From contig JAJOZX010000875.1 in the NCBI GenBank assembly GCA_023014485.1, positions 99,501 to 163,500 of the forward strand: 64,000 nucleotides of DNA, in the 5' to 3' direction. Below, piece by piece: positions 42,835 through 52,604 of the stretch (positions within the stretch are counted from its first letter, which is position 1; the number at the start of each line of letters is the position of its first letter). A model generated the notes under the pieces. That model did not search any database. It was given only the letters and a program-made list of their open reading frames with translations, and was not told the DNA's origin. Position numbers and translations under genes: made by a program. This stretch comes from Bathynomus jamesi (taxonomy: Eukaryota; Arthropoda; Malacostraca; Isopoda; Cirolanidae).

Positions 42835-42895
42835 TCAATTCGCGAGTTAAGTTTGTCGTATTTTCTGTGCTACTCCAACAACTTCGCCCGCTACA

Positions 42896-43206
42896 ATGAC
42901 TGGAAGAAGTAAAAGAGGAAAAAGATTGGGAAAGGTTGGTGCTAAACATCATCGAAAGGTTTTTCGTGATAATATCCAGGGCATCACCAAACCCGCTATC
43001 CATCGTCTAGCTCGACGTAGAGGCGTCAAGCGTATTTCTGGACTCATTTACGAAGAAACCAGAGGAGTACTTAAAGTATTCCTCGAAAATGTGATGAGAG
43101 ATGCAGTTACCTACACTGAACATGACAAGAGAAAGACGTCACCACCATGGATGTGGTGTATGTCTTGAAACGTCAAGGAAGTACTTCGTACGGATTCAGT
43201 GGTTAA
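42896..43206 (+). pseudogene. H4: Histone H4 pseudogene, one base deleted
   Basis: H4 is the most conserved core nucleosome histone (102 residues after the start Met). This copy aligns over its full length without an intron. It is 311 bases including the stop, one fewer than the expected 312, because a base is lost near 43137 in the KRKTV codons. The shifted frame stops early at 43168; the original frame continues [20 protein letters not shown] and stops at 43204-43206. At least 14 substitutions hit near-invariant sites, many being Gly to Arg or Ser in the tail ([11 protein letters not shown]). No histone 3' stem-loop is seen before the SINE at 43285. Confidence 0.85.
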
Positions 43207-43284
43207 TTAAGTTTCATGCATTTCATTCCTACCCGACTTCTTCTACGGATTGGACGTCATCGTCAATCTATTTCATCACCAATT

Positions 43285-43585
43285 GCGCCTCGGTGGTGTA
43301 GTGGTTAGCGTCGCTGACTACGAATCCATCGGCTCCGGGATCGAGACCCAGGTGACGGCAGGGCGGCGCGCAGCAAATCCCAGCTGTTCATCCTTCCACG
43401 CAATAAAGAAATTGGTTGGTAGATAAATGGGTACCCTGAGTATTCTAGTGGTTAAGACGCTGTGCTGCTGGTGGGGTGTGGTTCGGATTCCACGTTAAAC
43501 TGTAGGTCTAAGGTGGAGTGACAAGCTTCATCTTCGTCAGAATGAACAATTCGGGCGGAAGCTAAACCAAGGTTAACCAAGGTTA
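43285..43585 (+). mobile_element. Bipartite tRNA-derived SINE, copy 5
   Basis: Complete copy with GCGCCTCGGTGGTGTAGTGG at the 5' end, both tRNA-like units and a 3' tail of CCAAGGTT units. The mariner at 43590 starts in the TA four bases after its tail. Confidence 0.75.
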
Positions 43586-43589
43586 TATA

Positions 43590-44494
43590 CAGGGCGTCCC
43601 AAAAAATGTATACACACTTTAACAGCTGATAGCTCAATTGATGTTTCTTTCTTTCCAAGTTAAACCCATTAGAATTAATAATGGCAGTCAGACTAAGCTT
43701 TGAACAAAGGAAATTCATTCTAAAATGCTACTGGAAGTGTGAAAACGCAGTTGAAGTGCAAAGACAGTTTAGGAGGGAGTTTCAAACAGATCCACCAACG
43801 CGACTTACCATCACTCGAATTAGAGATAAGTTTGAAGCCGATGGAACTGTTCAGAATGTCCACAAGAAGCGTTCCGGAAGACCACGGACATCGACAAGCC
43901 CCACAAAGCAAGAAAGAGTACTGGAAACGTATCACCAAAGTCCAAGAAAATCTGTGCGGCAAGCGAGTCGTGAGGTAGGAATTTCAGAATCGTCTGTCCA
44001 ACGCATTTTGAAGCGCTGTCAATGGAAAAGTTACATTCCAAGATTAGTACATGCTATTAATGAAGATGATCCGGACCGAAGAGTGGAGTATTGCGAGTGG
44101 TACTTGGCACGATGTGGATGTGGATTGGACGAAGGGGTTTCGTAGAATACCCTCCGCGTTCACCAGACCTCACACCACTAGACTTTTTTTTATGGGGATA
44201 CTTAAAAGACAAAGTCTACGCTATAAAACCTGCAACAGTCGCTGAATTGAGAGCAGCCATTGAACGAGAATGCACACAAATACCAAACGAAATGTTTCGT
44301 GATGTTTGCGATTCCATTGCTTCGCGTTATCAGCAGTGCCTGGACCAGAACGGACGTCAGTTTGAAAACAGGCGTTGACAAAACAATTAAATAATGTCTG
44401 TAGATTCTATTACATTTTGAAAATGAAATGTATTTTAATAAACACTGCCTTTATAATTATTTAAAGTGTGTATACATTTTTTTGGGACGCCATG
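43590..44494 (+). mobile_element. Mariner DD41D-group deletion derivative, copy H
   Basis: A 905-bp plus-strand twin of the element at 29970-30875: same ends, same internal deletion, TA on both sides, and only a handful of base differences (for example Tyr/Cys in SRYQQ-LDQ and CCCTG/CCATG at one end). Two near-identical copies mean recent movement driven in trans. Confidence 0.9.
43681..44378 (+). pseudogene. DD41D-group transposase with internal deletion
   Basis: As 30086-30783: N-terminal two helix-turn-helix domains from [20 protein letters not shown], a deletion junction near 44110 that removes the first two catalytic Asp, then [20 protein letters not shown] and a C-terminus ending RQFENRR in another frame. 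Confidence 0.85.
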
Positions 44495-44499
44495 TATAT

Positions 44500-45389
44500 T
44501 AGATACAGATATTAAAATAGTTTCCCGTCGTGCTTCGCAAACGATACAAAGATATACGAAAAAATATCAAATAAAGGCGGCATAGAAACGTTATAAAGTG
44601 ATATTGAAATTCTCTTTGGTTGCGAGGAAGAGTCCAACAAAGAAAAATTCCAACTTACATAGCAACAACAAGGAACTACAAATAAAGGATACGTAACGCT
44701 AAAACGCAAACATATAACGCCAAACCCACAAGTCAAGGATCTTGAAATAATAATGTTACCAGATGTTGAATTCAGAGAACATTATAACATTAAAATTACA
44801 ACAGGTTGAAAAATAATGGGAATTACCTGGAGGAGCTTCCACAACAATAAAGCAAAAATCGTGATAAAAGTATGGAAGAGTTTAGTTCAACCAAGAATTG
44901 AGTACTGCTCAATATTCACAAGCCCATACGGAAAACGAGACAACGCAAACAGAGAAGCAATATGAAGGACTTTTACGGCTTTTGAATAGAGGAAACGAAA
45001 GCTGAAGACTAATAGTCAACACTACTAAAAACACCCTGGAATAGAACAACAGGTAGATTCTGTACTATCCCAGCTATGGGGACAGTGGGACATGAAAACG
45101 AAGATGAAAATATTCTCAGAATACGAGGCTCAAAATTATAGAACGTGCTACCAAAAGAAGTAAGGAACCTTTAGCGCAGTAACCTAAATAATTTCAAGAA
45201 CCAACGCGACAGGTTCCTGCTTAAAGTCCCTGACCACCCATGCGCAGCTGGGTATGAGGGCAGGATGAGAGTAGAAAACAACCCTCTTTTTCAACAAATT
45301 TTCCAAATGGGGTGGAATCCTGCAGAGGGATCGAACACAGGTCGATTCGACCGTGAAAGGCTCAAACCAAACTGAAGTAACTAAGTATG

Positions 45390-45390
<1 letters not shown>
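44500..45390 (+). mobile_element. Degraded LINE, family N, second copy
   Basis: Aligns with 22680-23352: ACGCCAAACCCACAAGTCA, GGATCTTGAAATAATAATG, AGGAGCTTCCACAAC, and the 3' end with TTCAAGAACC, GACAGGTTCCTGC and AAAGTCCCTGACCA. More decayed than the first copy, with stops throughout. Ends near AACTGAAGTAACTAAGTA, just before a (TA)n(GT)n tract. Confidence 0.65.

Positions 45391-45448
<58 letters not shown>
45391..45448. repeat. (TA)n(GT)n microsatellite
   Basis: Short TA run followed by about 20 GT units. Confidence 0.9.
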
Positions 45449-45453
<5 letters not shown>

Positions 45454-46479
45454 TTAACAATGAATAATTCCTATATTCATATATTTTTATATTCATAAAA
45501 TTTTTATATTCATATATATTTATATTCATATGTATGTACTACGTCTTATATTGATTTTTTACATATAGTCCAAATTCGCATAACGATGACGAAGTTCGGA
45601 TAAAATTTTTGATTCGCTTTCTATTTTATTTCTGCTGAATAATTGGTGAATTATTTCTTTTTAAATTACTTAATTTTTTTATATTTAGCTTAATAATGTA
45701 ATCTTGTTAAACTCTGCAATGTTCGTTTTCTGTATACATTCTCTCTTCATTGTAAAAGATGAAGTCATGTCTTGCTTAACGTTTCATTTTAAATCTTAAG
45801 CATTTAATTTTTGCTCATATGCATGTTTAATTGTAATTCATAATAAAATGCATACTTCATTTTCCATTTTTAGTTAACTCGGCAGATTATGATAACATCA
45901 CATCTGTCAATATGCGGTTTAAAATAAAACTATGGCTTCATCTTCAAATATCTTGCTTATCAGTCTAGACATTGCTACAGCTAAAATATTTACCTTGTCT
46001 TTAAATATTTTGCAAAGGAAATCAGCCTATTGAGAATAAGAAACAAAAACAGATCAGCATTAAATAATAATGATGTCATTCAAAATTTCAGTATATAAGC
46101 CCATCAAATTTCTCCAATGTTCATTCTGATTGTCTGATCTAACTTAGAGGCTGAGCATTACCTGTAACATTTTAGCAGTAAACTACAGTAAGAGAATATC
46201 TTTGTCTTCTCCTTCGAGCCTTGCTCTCTTCAGAGAACTTAGTCTTAAATAGAGAAAAATAATTTCCTGATACGTTACAAGAAGAATCGGGGAACTTTCA
46301 GAGAATTTAGTAAGCTCCACAGAATCCTCCGATCCACTACAAGAAGAAATCGGAGAGTAGTATAAGAGAAACTTCTGCGATTCCCTAATCGGTACCAGAT
46401 ACTCCAGAGTAACAAATCCGTTGCTGCCACCTAACCAAAACCCCCGTCAACTTCGAACTACCCAAGGCCATAGAGAGTG

Positions 46480-46512
<33 letters not shown>
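45449..46512. other. No gene recognised
   Basis: AT-rich with a tandem ATTCATATATTTTTAT repeat at 45470-45535. Around 46130-46440 the composition is mixed and AATCCTCCGATCCACTACAAGAAGAA-like phrases recur (GATACGTTACAAGAAGAATC near 46268 and GATCCACTACAAGAAGAAAT near 46330), an old tandem duplication, perhaps part of an LTR. (TA)n at 46485-46512. Confidence 0.35.
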
Positions 46513-46515
<3 letters not shown>

Positions 46516-46950
46516 GGGTCCCGCGTCTTACGGGACCTAAGCGCCAAAATTAAAATTCGCCAGAAATCGCCTCCAAAGTTCAGCAATATTCTCGCAACAG
46601 TATCTCTGTTATTAATTGAGCTAGAACGTTCATTTTTGGCTAAATTAGAGTTCTAAGTATGCTAATGAAGATGTTGATGAGTTTTTAGAATAGATTTTCA
46701 TATTTTATATTTTATATATATTTTTTAAAAATTTTTTATTTTCTTTATGCAGAACTTTGGGTGAACTTTTGGCTGGCGATAGAGATGAAAAAAGTAGTTC
46801 GCTTCATAAGGTTTTCAACCATATTTCTAGTGTCGTAAGGTCATTATAACCAAAACCACGCGATAGAGGAAGGGTGAAAATAGTGATATCCATCAAGAAC
46901 ACGTTTTCGCCTGTGGTGGCGCTTAGGTATCTTAAGACGCGCGACCCCTC
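46513..46950. mobile_element. MITE with GAGGGGTC ends
   Basis: GAGGGGTCCCGCGTCTTACG...ACCTAAGCGCCA on the left is matched in inverse on the right (TGGCGCTTAGGTATCTTAAG...ACCCCTC): about 35-base imperfect terminal repeats around 370 bases of non-coding DNA, in (TA)n. Confidence 0.6.
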
Positions 46951-46953
46951 ATA

Positions 46954-46954
<1 letters not shown>

Positions 46955-47000
<46 letters not shown>
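46955..47000. repeat. (TA)n microsatellite
   Basis: TA tract between two DNA-transposon remnants. Confidence 0.85.
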
Positions 47001-47002
<2 letters not shown>

Positions 47003-48278
47003 CAGAGGCGACGCCAGACTTTTCACATAGGTCAGGCACAAGCATTATGGGCTTGATATGACTTCGATAGAATTCATATTAATGAATATGTAAATTTTGC
47101 TTTTTAAATAATTTTGCTTTTGTTTTCAAAAATTACTTAAAGCCTACTAAATCAATAAATTGTTTAATAATTATAATAACTTACTTGTATTTTATTATGT
47201 CCTTAGAGAATGTCTTCATCATATTTAATCTACCATGAGTCATTTATACATAAACTGCAACCTCCTCGGTTTCAATGCTAATTCTTCGATGACCTTGTCA
47301 TGTAGAATCTTTTGCCTCTCCAGGGAAACCACAATTTCTTTCTCTATTGCAATTCTTGCTAAACATACTAGTCTTTCCTGACCAGTTCTGTTCCTTAGAT
47401 ACGTCTTAATTCGATTTAATGTTGAAAAACTTTTCTCTGTGGATGCACTGCTCACTGGTATAGTTAAAATCAATCTAAACAGTTTTGCAGATTCGCTAAA
47501 AGCTTTTTCTAAATCTAAGTCGATGCATAATTTTAGCAGTTCTTTGACATTTTTGCAGGCAGCAAAATCAGGATCTTTATAAATGTACTGCATTGTAAAT
47601 GGGTATCTAAGGCCGAGTAAAAAAAAAGAAAAAAACCACACACACACACACACACAAAAAAAAAGCACAAAAGAAAAAAATTCAAATGCATTGAAACGAA
47701 TATGACACGGTCCCTGAGGTCTCTGACGATGAGGAAAGCCGTGCGCAATTCATAGTTGCCACATATCTCTATTTTAACTCAAACAACTTTCTGAGGATGA
47801 GATTTGGCATCCAGCGTAATGTTAGGCACTTAGAAATATGCCTGACTTGTAAACTGAAAAACTCGCTTTTCTCTTCTTTGAAAAAATAGATTGACAAAAT
47901 AATATATACTTATCTGATTGTTTTGGCAGATGCTATACTAATGTTGATTTTAAATTACATTAAATTTCGTAAAAGTTTCATTTTTTCATAAGTGTGATGC
48001 AAGGCATCGGAAATGATGCCTGACCTGGCTTTGTGGCTTAATGCGCTCGGTCGCTCAGGCGTCATGAAACAAGTCTGACTTTGCCCAAAGAAGCGGCGCA
48101 TGTAGAGAAGGAGAAAATGCGGCATTCTAAAATTTATATTGCTCTAATAAAGTGACCATAATAAATAGATCTTTGAAATTCACAAATTTAAATTTTACAT
48201 GATGACCAGGAAATTAAATTTATTTTTCTTTTAAAGTTAGGTCAAGCTGAGCCTGACCTGCCTGATCCCCGCCGTCGC

Positions 48279-48283
<5 letters not shown>
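47003..48283 (-). mobile_element. hAT transposon remnant
   Basis: Ends CAGAGGCGACGCCAGAC and, inverted, CAGAGGCGACGGCGGGG, each followed by CAGGTCAGGC-type sub-terminal sequence. Inside is the C-terminal domain of a hAT transposase on the minus strand. Flanks are TA-rich, so the 8-bp duplication cannot be read. Confidence 0.7.
47240..47608 (-). pseudogene. hAT transposase C-terminal (dimerisation) domain
   Basis: The minus strand reads IPVSSASTEKSFSTLNRIKT, YLRNRTGQERLVCLARIAIE and ends LQFMYK. The S-x2-E-x-SFS-L--IK block is the diagnostic hAT C-terminal motif and carries the last catalytic Glu. The open frame upstream of about 47608 is a purine-rich artefact. The rest of the enzyme is missing. 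Confidence 0.75.

Positions 48284-48285
<2 letters not shown>

Positions 48286-48349
<64 letters not shown>
48286..48349. repeat. (TA)n microsatellite
   Basis: Long TA tract between the hAT remnant and the mariner. Confidence 0.9.
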
Positions 48350-48350
<1 letters not shown>

Positions 48351-48353
<3 letters not shown>

Positions 48354-49271
48354 GGTTATTACAAAAGAAATAGACAGTTTCAAATATTTATTAAACCAAA
48401 ACTATTTATGATATTGACATTTACTATGCACAGTTTTATAGAGAAAGTCTTGGAATATTTTACAGCAACTTACAGATGTTCGATGTGTGCACCCCTAGTC
48501 ACACGGCATATATGAGCGCGGTAGTCGATTTCTTGCCAAATACGCGTTAGCATATCTTCATTAACACTAGCAACAGCTCTTGTGATACGTTGTTTCAGAT
48601 CATCTAAATTAACAGGAAGGGGAGGGACGAACACCTTGTCTTTGACATATCCCCATAAGAAAAAGTCGCAAGCTGTTAGATCTGGACTTCGTGGTGGCCA
48701 ACGTATGAGTGACATGTTGTCGGCTGTTGCGCGGCCAATCCAGCGCTTTGGAAGATTTGCATCGAGGTAATGTCGAACTTGCCGGTGCCAGTGGGGCGGG
48801 GCTCCATCCTGTTGAAAAATGAAGTTGTCACTGTCTTCGTGCAGTTGAGGCATCAGCCAATTCATTAGCATGTCGAGATGTCGCACATGCTCCACTGTTG
48901 CTCTAGGATTTTCAGTACCCCATATGCGAACGTTCTGTTTGTTTACCTTCCCACTGATGTGGAAAGTCGACTCGTCGCTGAAAATTAGACGCTCCATAAA
49001 CCCATCTTCATCTTCACATCGCTCCTGCATTTCTGTACAGAAATCACGGCGTGTTTTGTCCTGGTCTCTTAGACTTTGCAATATCTGCAGCTTGTAAGGA
49101 ATCATTTTCAACCGTTTCCGCAAAACTTTCCAAACAGTCGGTTGCTTACGTACGACGTGGCTAAAACTTCAAGAGTTTCTCTACAAAACTGTGCATAGTA
49201 AATGTCAATATCATAAATAGTTTTGGTTTAATAAATATTTGAAACTGTCTATTTCTTTTGTAATAACCCTG
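48351..49271 (-). mobile_element. Mariner-type element with perfect 87 bp TIRs
   Basis: 48351-48437 and 49185-49271 are exact inverted copies, beginning CAGGGTTATTACAAAAGAAA. TIRs this long are unusual for mariner elements, most of which have about 30 bases. TA follows the right end, CA precedes the left. The transposase inside is N-terminally deleted. Confidence 0.85.
48470..49123 (-). pseudogene. Mariner-type transposase, 46-residue spacing, N-terminus and part of core deleted
   Basis: A single open frame with FSDESTFHIS (first Asp), FQQDGAPPH (second) and SPDLTACDFFLWGYVK (third). I count 46 residues between second and third Asp because of an extra stretch (IGRATADNMSLIRW) relative to DD41D relatives. 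The helix-turn-helix domains are missing before VWKVLRKRLK, and the usual VNVWCG segment between the first and second Asp is deleted. It ends TRGAHIEHL. Confidence 0.75.
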
Positions 49272-49299
49272 TATATATATATATATATATATATAATAT

Positions 49300-50099
49300 C
49301 GGATGGGCAAAAAAAAAGGGAGACCTCGAACTTTGGCTGTAAAATTCAAAGTTATGAACAGATTTCATTATTTTTTTCACAGCCCACAACTAAGTAAATT
49401 TTCTATACGGTGAGCGCATTTCAAAGAAAACTAATGAAAATTACGGATTTATTGAACATTTCTTTATGCCACTGGAAATTCTCCATTTACACTACTACTG
49501 CATTGTCGGGTTGGCAAAAAAAAAGGGAGACCTTTTAAATCCTTCATATCTTGGCAAATACGATACATAGAACCATGAAATTTTAGTATGTTAGTACTAG
49601 GTAATTTTATGGTTTGTATACCATCTTTTAGCATTTTAGCTGAGAAATTGGATTTATGGCGAATATTCCAGAAAAATCTTGCGATAATAATTAAAGCGAT
49701 TTTAATTAACATAAGCCAACTGCAGGAGGTTTGGACAAGCTTCTCAAGAAAATCGATAAAACAGATGCTAAAAGATGGCAAAAAAACCATTAAATTACCT
49801 AGTACTAATACACTACAATTTCATGGTTCTATGTACCGTATTTGCCGAGATATGAAGGATTTAAAAGGTCTCCCTTTTTTTTTGCCGACCCGACAATGCA
49901 GTAGTAGTGTAAATGGAGAATTTCCAGTGGCATAAAGAAATGTTCAATAAATCTGTAATTTTCATTCGTTTTCTTTGAAATTCGCTCACCGTATAGAAAA
50001 TTTACTTAGTTGTGGAGTGTGAAAAAAATATTGAAATTTAACCATACTTTGGATTTTACAGCCAAAGTTCGAGGTCTCCCTTTTTTTTTGCCCACCCAA
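49300..50099. mobile_element. 800-bp double palindrome with repeated GGCAAAAAAAAAGGGAGACC
   Basis: The entire stretch folds back on itself around about 49700. Each arm contains the end motif twice: at the outer edge (49306; complement at 50073-50091) and again about 200 bases in (49512; complement at 49868-49890). It looks like one MITE inside another, but the sequence just outside the inner pair (CTACTACTGCATTGTCGGG) is also symmetric, so the inner pair sits at the exact centre of the outer one. No coding potential. Confidence 0.7.
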
Positions 50100-50505
50100 T
50101 ATATATTTCATATCATTAAACTATCTTCTTACACTGTTTAAATTCGTTAGTCGACTTATTTATCGCATGAACGGATTTAATTACTTACGATTAAACGTCA
50201 GAGTGGTCACAGAGACGCCATTTAGATATGCTCTTTCCCTTGAATAAGATGTTACAGTTGTTATCTCTCTTACTTCAGTTCGACAAATTCTAACAGAATT
50301 CTTTAAGTCCTACAGTAAATATTCTGTAAACAAATTCTCTTATATTTTAAATCAGGGACTTTTCACGAAACCAAAGAAAAGTCTGAGTTTCACGAAGCGT
50401 TTGCTGTGTACTCTCCTTAAAAGCATCTTTATATAATCTCTGAACCATGGCTAGAATATCAAACACGATTATAAATTTCTGTAAAACAAATTTACTCCAA
50501 ACAAA
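50100..50505. other. No recognisable feature
   Basis: AT-rich sequence with no terminal repeats or coding relic. Confidence 0.45.
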
Positions 50506-50522
50506 TGCATATATATATATAT

Positions 50523-50603
<81 letters not shown>

Positions 50604-50612
50604 GAGAGAGTA
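50506..50612. repeat. (TA)n(GA)n compound microsatellite
   Basis: TA units, then about 70 bases of GA repeats with a few interruptions. Confidence 0.9.
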
Positions 50613-51015
50613 GATATAGCAATTTACACACAAATGAATCAAATTTTTTCTTATACTAAACTGGCTCCTTCGAAAGCCAAAATTACTGTAACTTTTTAGT
50701 TATAATATTTACTGCATAATAAATTTCTTCTAAGAACGCTAATGAATTATATAAAAATAAGAGAATGCACTCACCAGATTCTAAATTTAAAACACGATTC
50801 ACAACTACTACTTTCAATGCGAAAATCTCATTGAGTTCCCGATGCACGACCTTTGCTGCAACGAAGACGTTCAATTTCTCCTACACATAATCATGAGTGA
50901 GGGAAGCCAGAGGAAGATAAAGCGTTCATTAAACATGAGGCATCCCTGCTCCAAAAACTCTGTTTGCCAAACATTCGCGGTAATTTCTCAACGTTATATG
51001 CATCATATACCTAAA
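50613..51015. other. No recognisable feature
   Basis: Mixed composition, stops in all frames, no motif recognised. Confidence 0.4.
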
Positions 51016-51112
<97 letters not shown>

Positions 51113-51126
51113 TTATATATATATAT
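51016..51126. repeat. (TA)n microsatellite
   Basis: About 110 bases of TA with AGTA and TTAATA interruptions. Confidence 0.9.
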
Positions 51127-52084
51127 TGCCTAATTGACAGTAATCCCTATAATAATGTAATTAGGTTAATTAAAGATTGTGTATAGGTCACCAATTTGAT
51201 ATTTTGATCAAAATAATGTCAATAATATAGGAAGGACATTGATAACCTTTGTAGTTTTTGTTTAATTAGCAAAATGAAAGAATAATTACTTAGAGTGTCG
51301 TGAAACGTCTTTAATGTCCATTTTCTCTGCATTATTTTCACTCTTAATACTTATTTTACACTCCTTTTCTAAACTTTATACGAGGTAGCGTGGCCGCCAT
51401 TTGGGACTCGACACGGACTACAGGGCAGTTACATCTTTTAACAATAATGGAGGATTTTAACAATTCTCACCATTTGCCGATTTATTTTAATTAAGACAAG
51501 AAACATGATGGGGGGAAAGCGAATGTAAACTCATGATTTTAACACTAGATCGTGGAGAGAGCTTCTAGTTAACGTTAAATCACAAATTACATTTTCTAAC
51601 ATCACAACGACCTCCTAAGTACTTCGTAACGAGACTGCCTATGCTTCCGGCCTCAGCGCATTTTCAAATCTCTCTCTCTCCATGATGCCAACTAGTATTT
51701 TATATTTCAAACAATTAACTCGTTTTACTACACCAAAAAAAAACCATTAAATTTCCTATTTAAAAACCAGTATACGACACTCGCCTCACCCCCTTTGAAA
51801 TAAGTTTTCAATATTGAAAGCATGAACAAGAAATCATTTCAATGACAGACTCCATACATTAGATAGTTTGTATAATTTCATAAAAATCGAAAAAATAATT
51901 TATAGTTCACACAACGTTTGCATAAAATAACATTTCACACTAATGATCAAATGTACTGCTGTAACAAAGCTGTTACATGGACAATGTAGGATAATTTTCT
52001 TAAACTAGGTTACAACAAATTTCAGTTCACAATCTATTCCAGCGATTCCTCATCAAAGGTCGCTTTACATTCGAAAAATTATTT
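51127..52084. other. No recognisable feature
   Basis: About 950 bases of AT-rich, apparently unique DNA without coding relics or terminal repeats. One of the least repeat-like parts of the window. Confidence 0.45.
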
Positions 52085-52300
52085 ATATTGCTTATATAAC
52101 TTCAAGAACCAGCTGGACAGATTCCTGTGCAAAGTCCCTGACCAGCCATGCGTGGCTGGCTACGAGGGCAGGAGATGATCAGCCAATAACTCCCTCCTTC
52201 ACCAAATCCCACAAATTAGGCGGGATGCTGCAGAGGGGTCGACCGCAGGTCGATCCTGAACCGTCGTTCGAACTCGCACAAAGTAACACAAAGTAAGTAT
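52085..52300 (+). mobile_element. LINE family N, 3' end only
   Basis: Plus strand reads NFKNQLDRFLCKVPDQP, as in the copies at 23155 and 45190, then the shared UTR (GCTGCAGAGGGGTCGACCGC) and a tail of CACAAAGTAA units. A typical heavily 5'-truncated LINE insertion. Confidence 0.7.
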
Positions 52301-52604
52301 ATAGTTACTATCAAGGCAACTATAGAAAGAAAACGAAAATGTTTGTAAAACATAACACTGGTATGCATCAATTTTGCTGTCAAGGGTTTTGTAAGTGATT
52401 CGTATAGAGCTTTTCCTGCTGATTTCGAATCTGCAATCCGTTTTTCTCAATCAGCTCAGGTTATCCGGCTATGGCCTCATAAGTAAAATAGAATTTTTCG
52501 TGATTTTGTCAAAGCGGAATTGGAACAGTAACATCTAGCATCACTTGTTTCACTTGTATAATATCTTTTTTTACTTTTCAGGCATATAGATAAAATATTT
52601 CATA

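Noticed and set aside
47608..47748. N-terminal hydrophobic extension of the hAT fragment as a membrane segment
   Set aside because: It is a translation of a purine-rich/(CA)n stretch inserted in the element, not a real domain.
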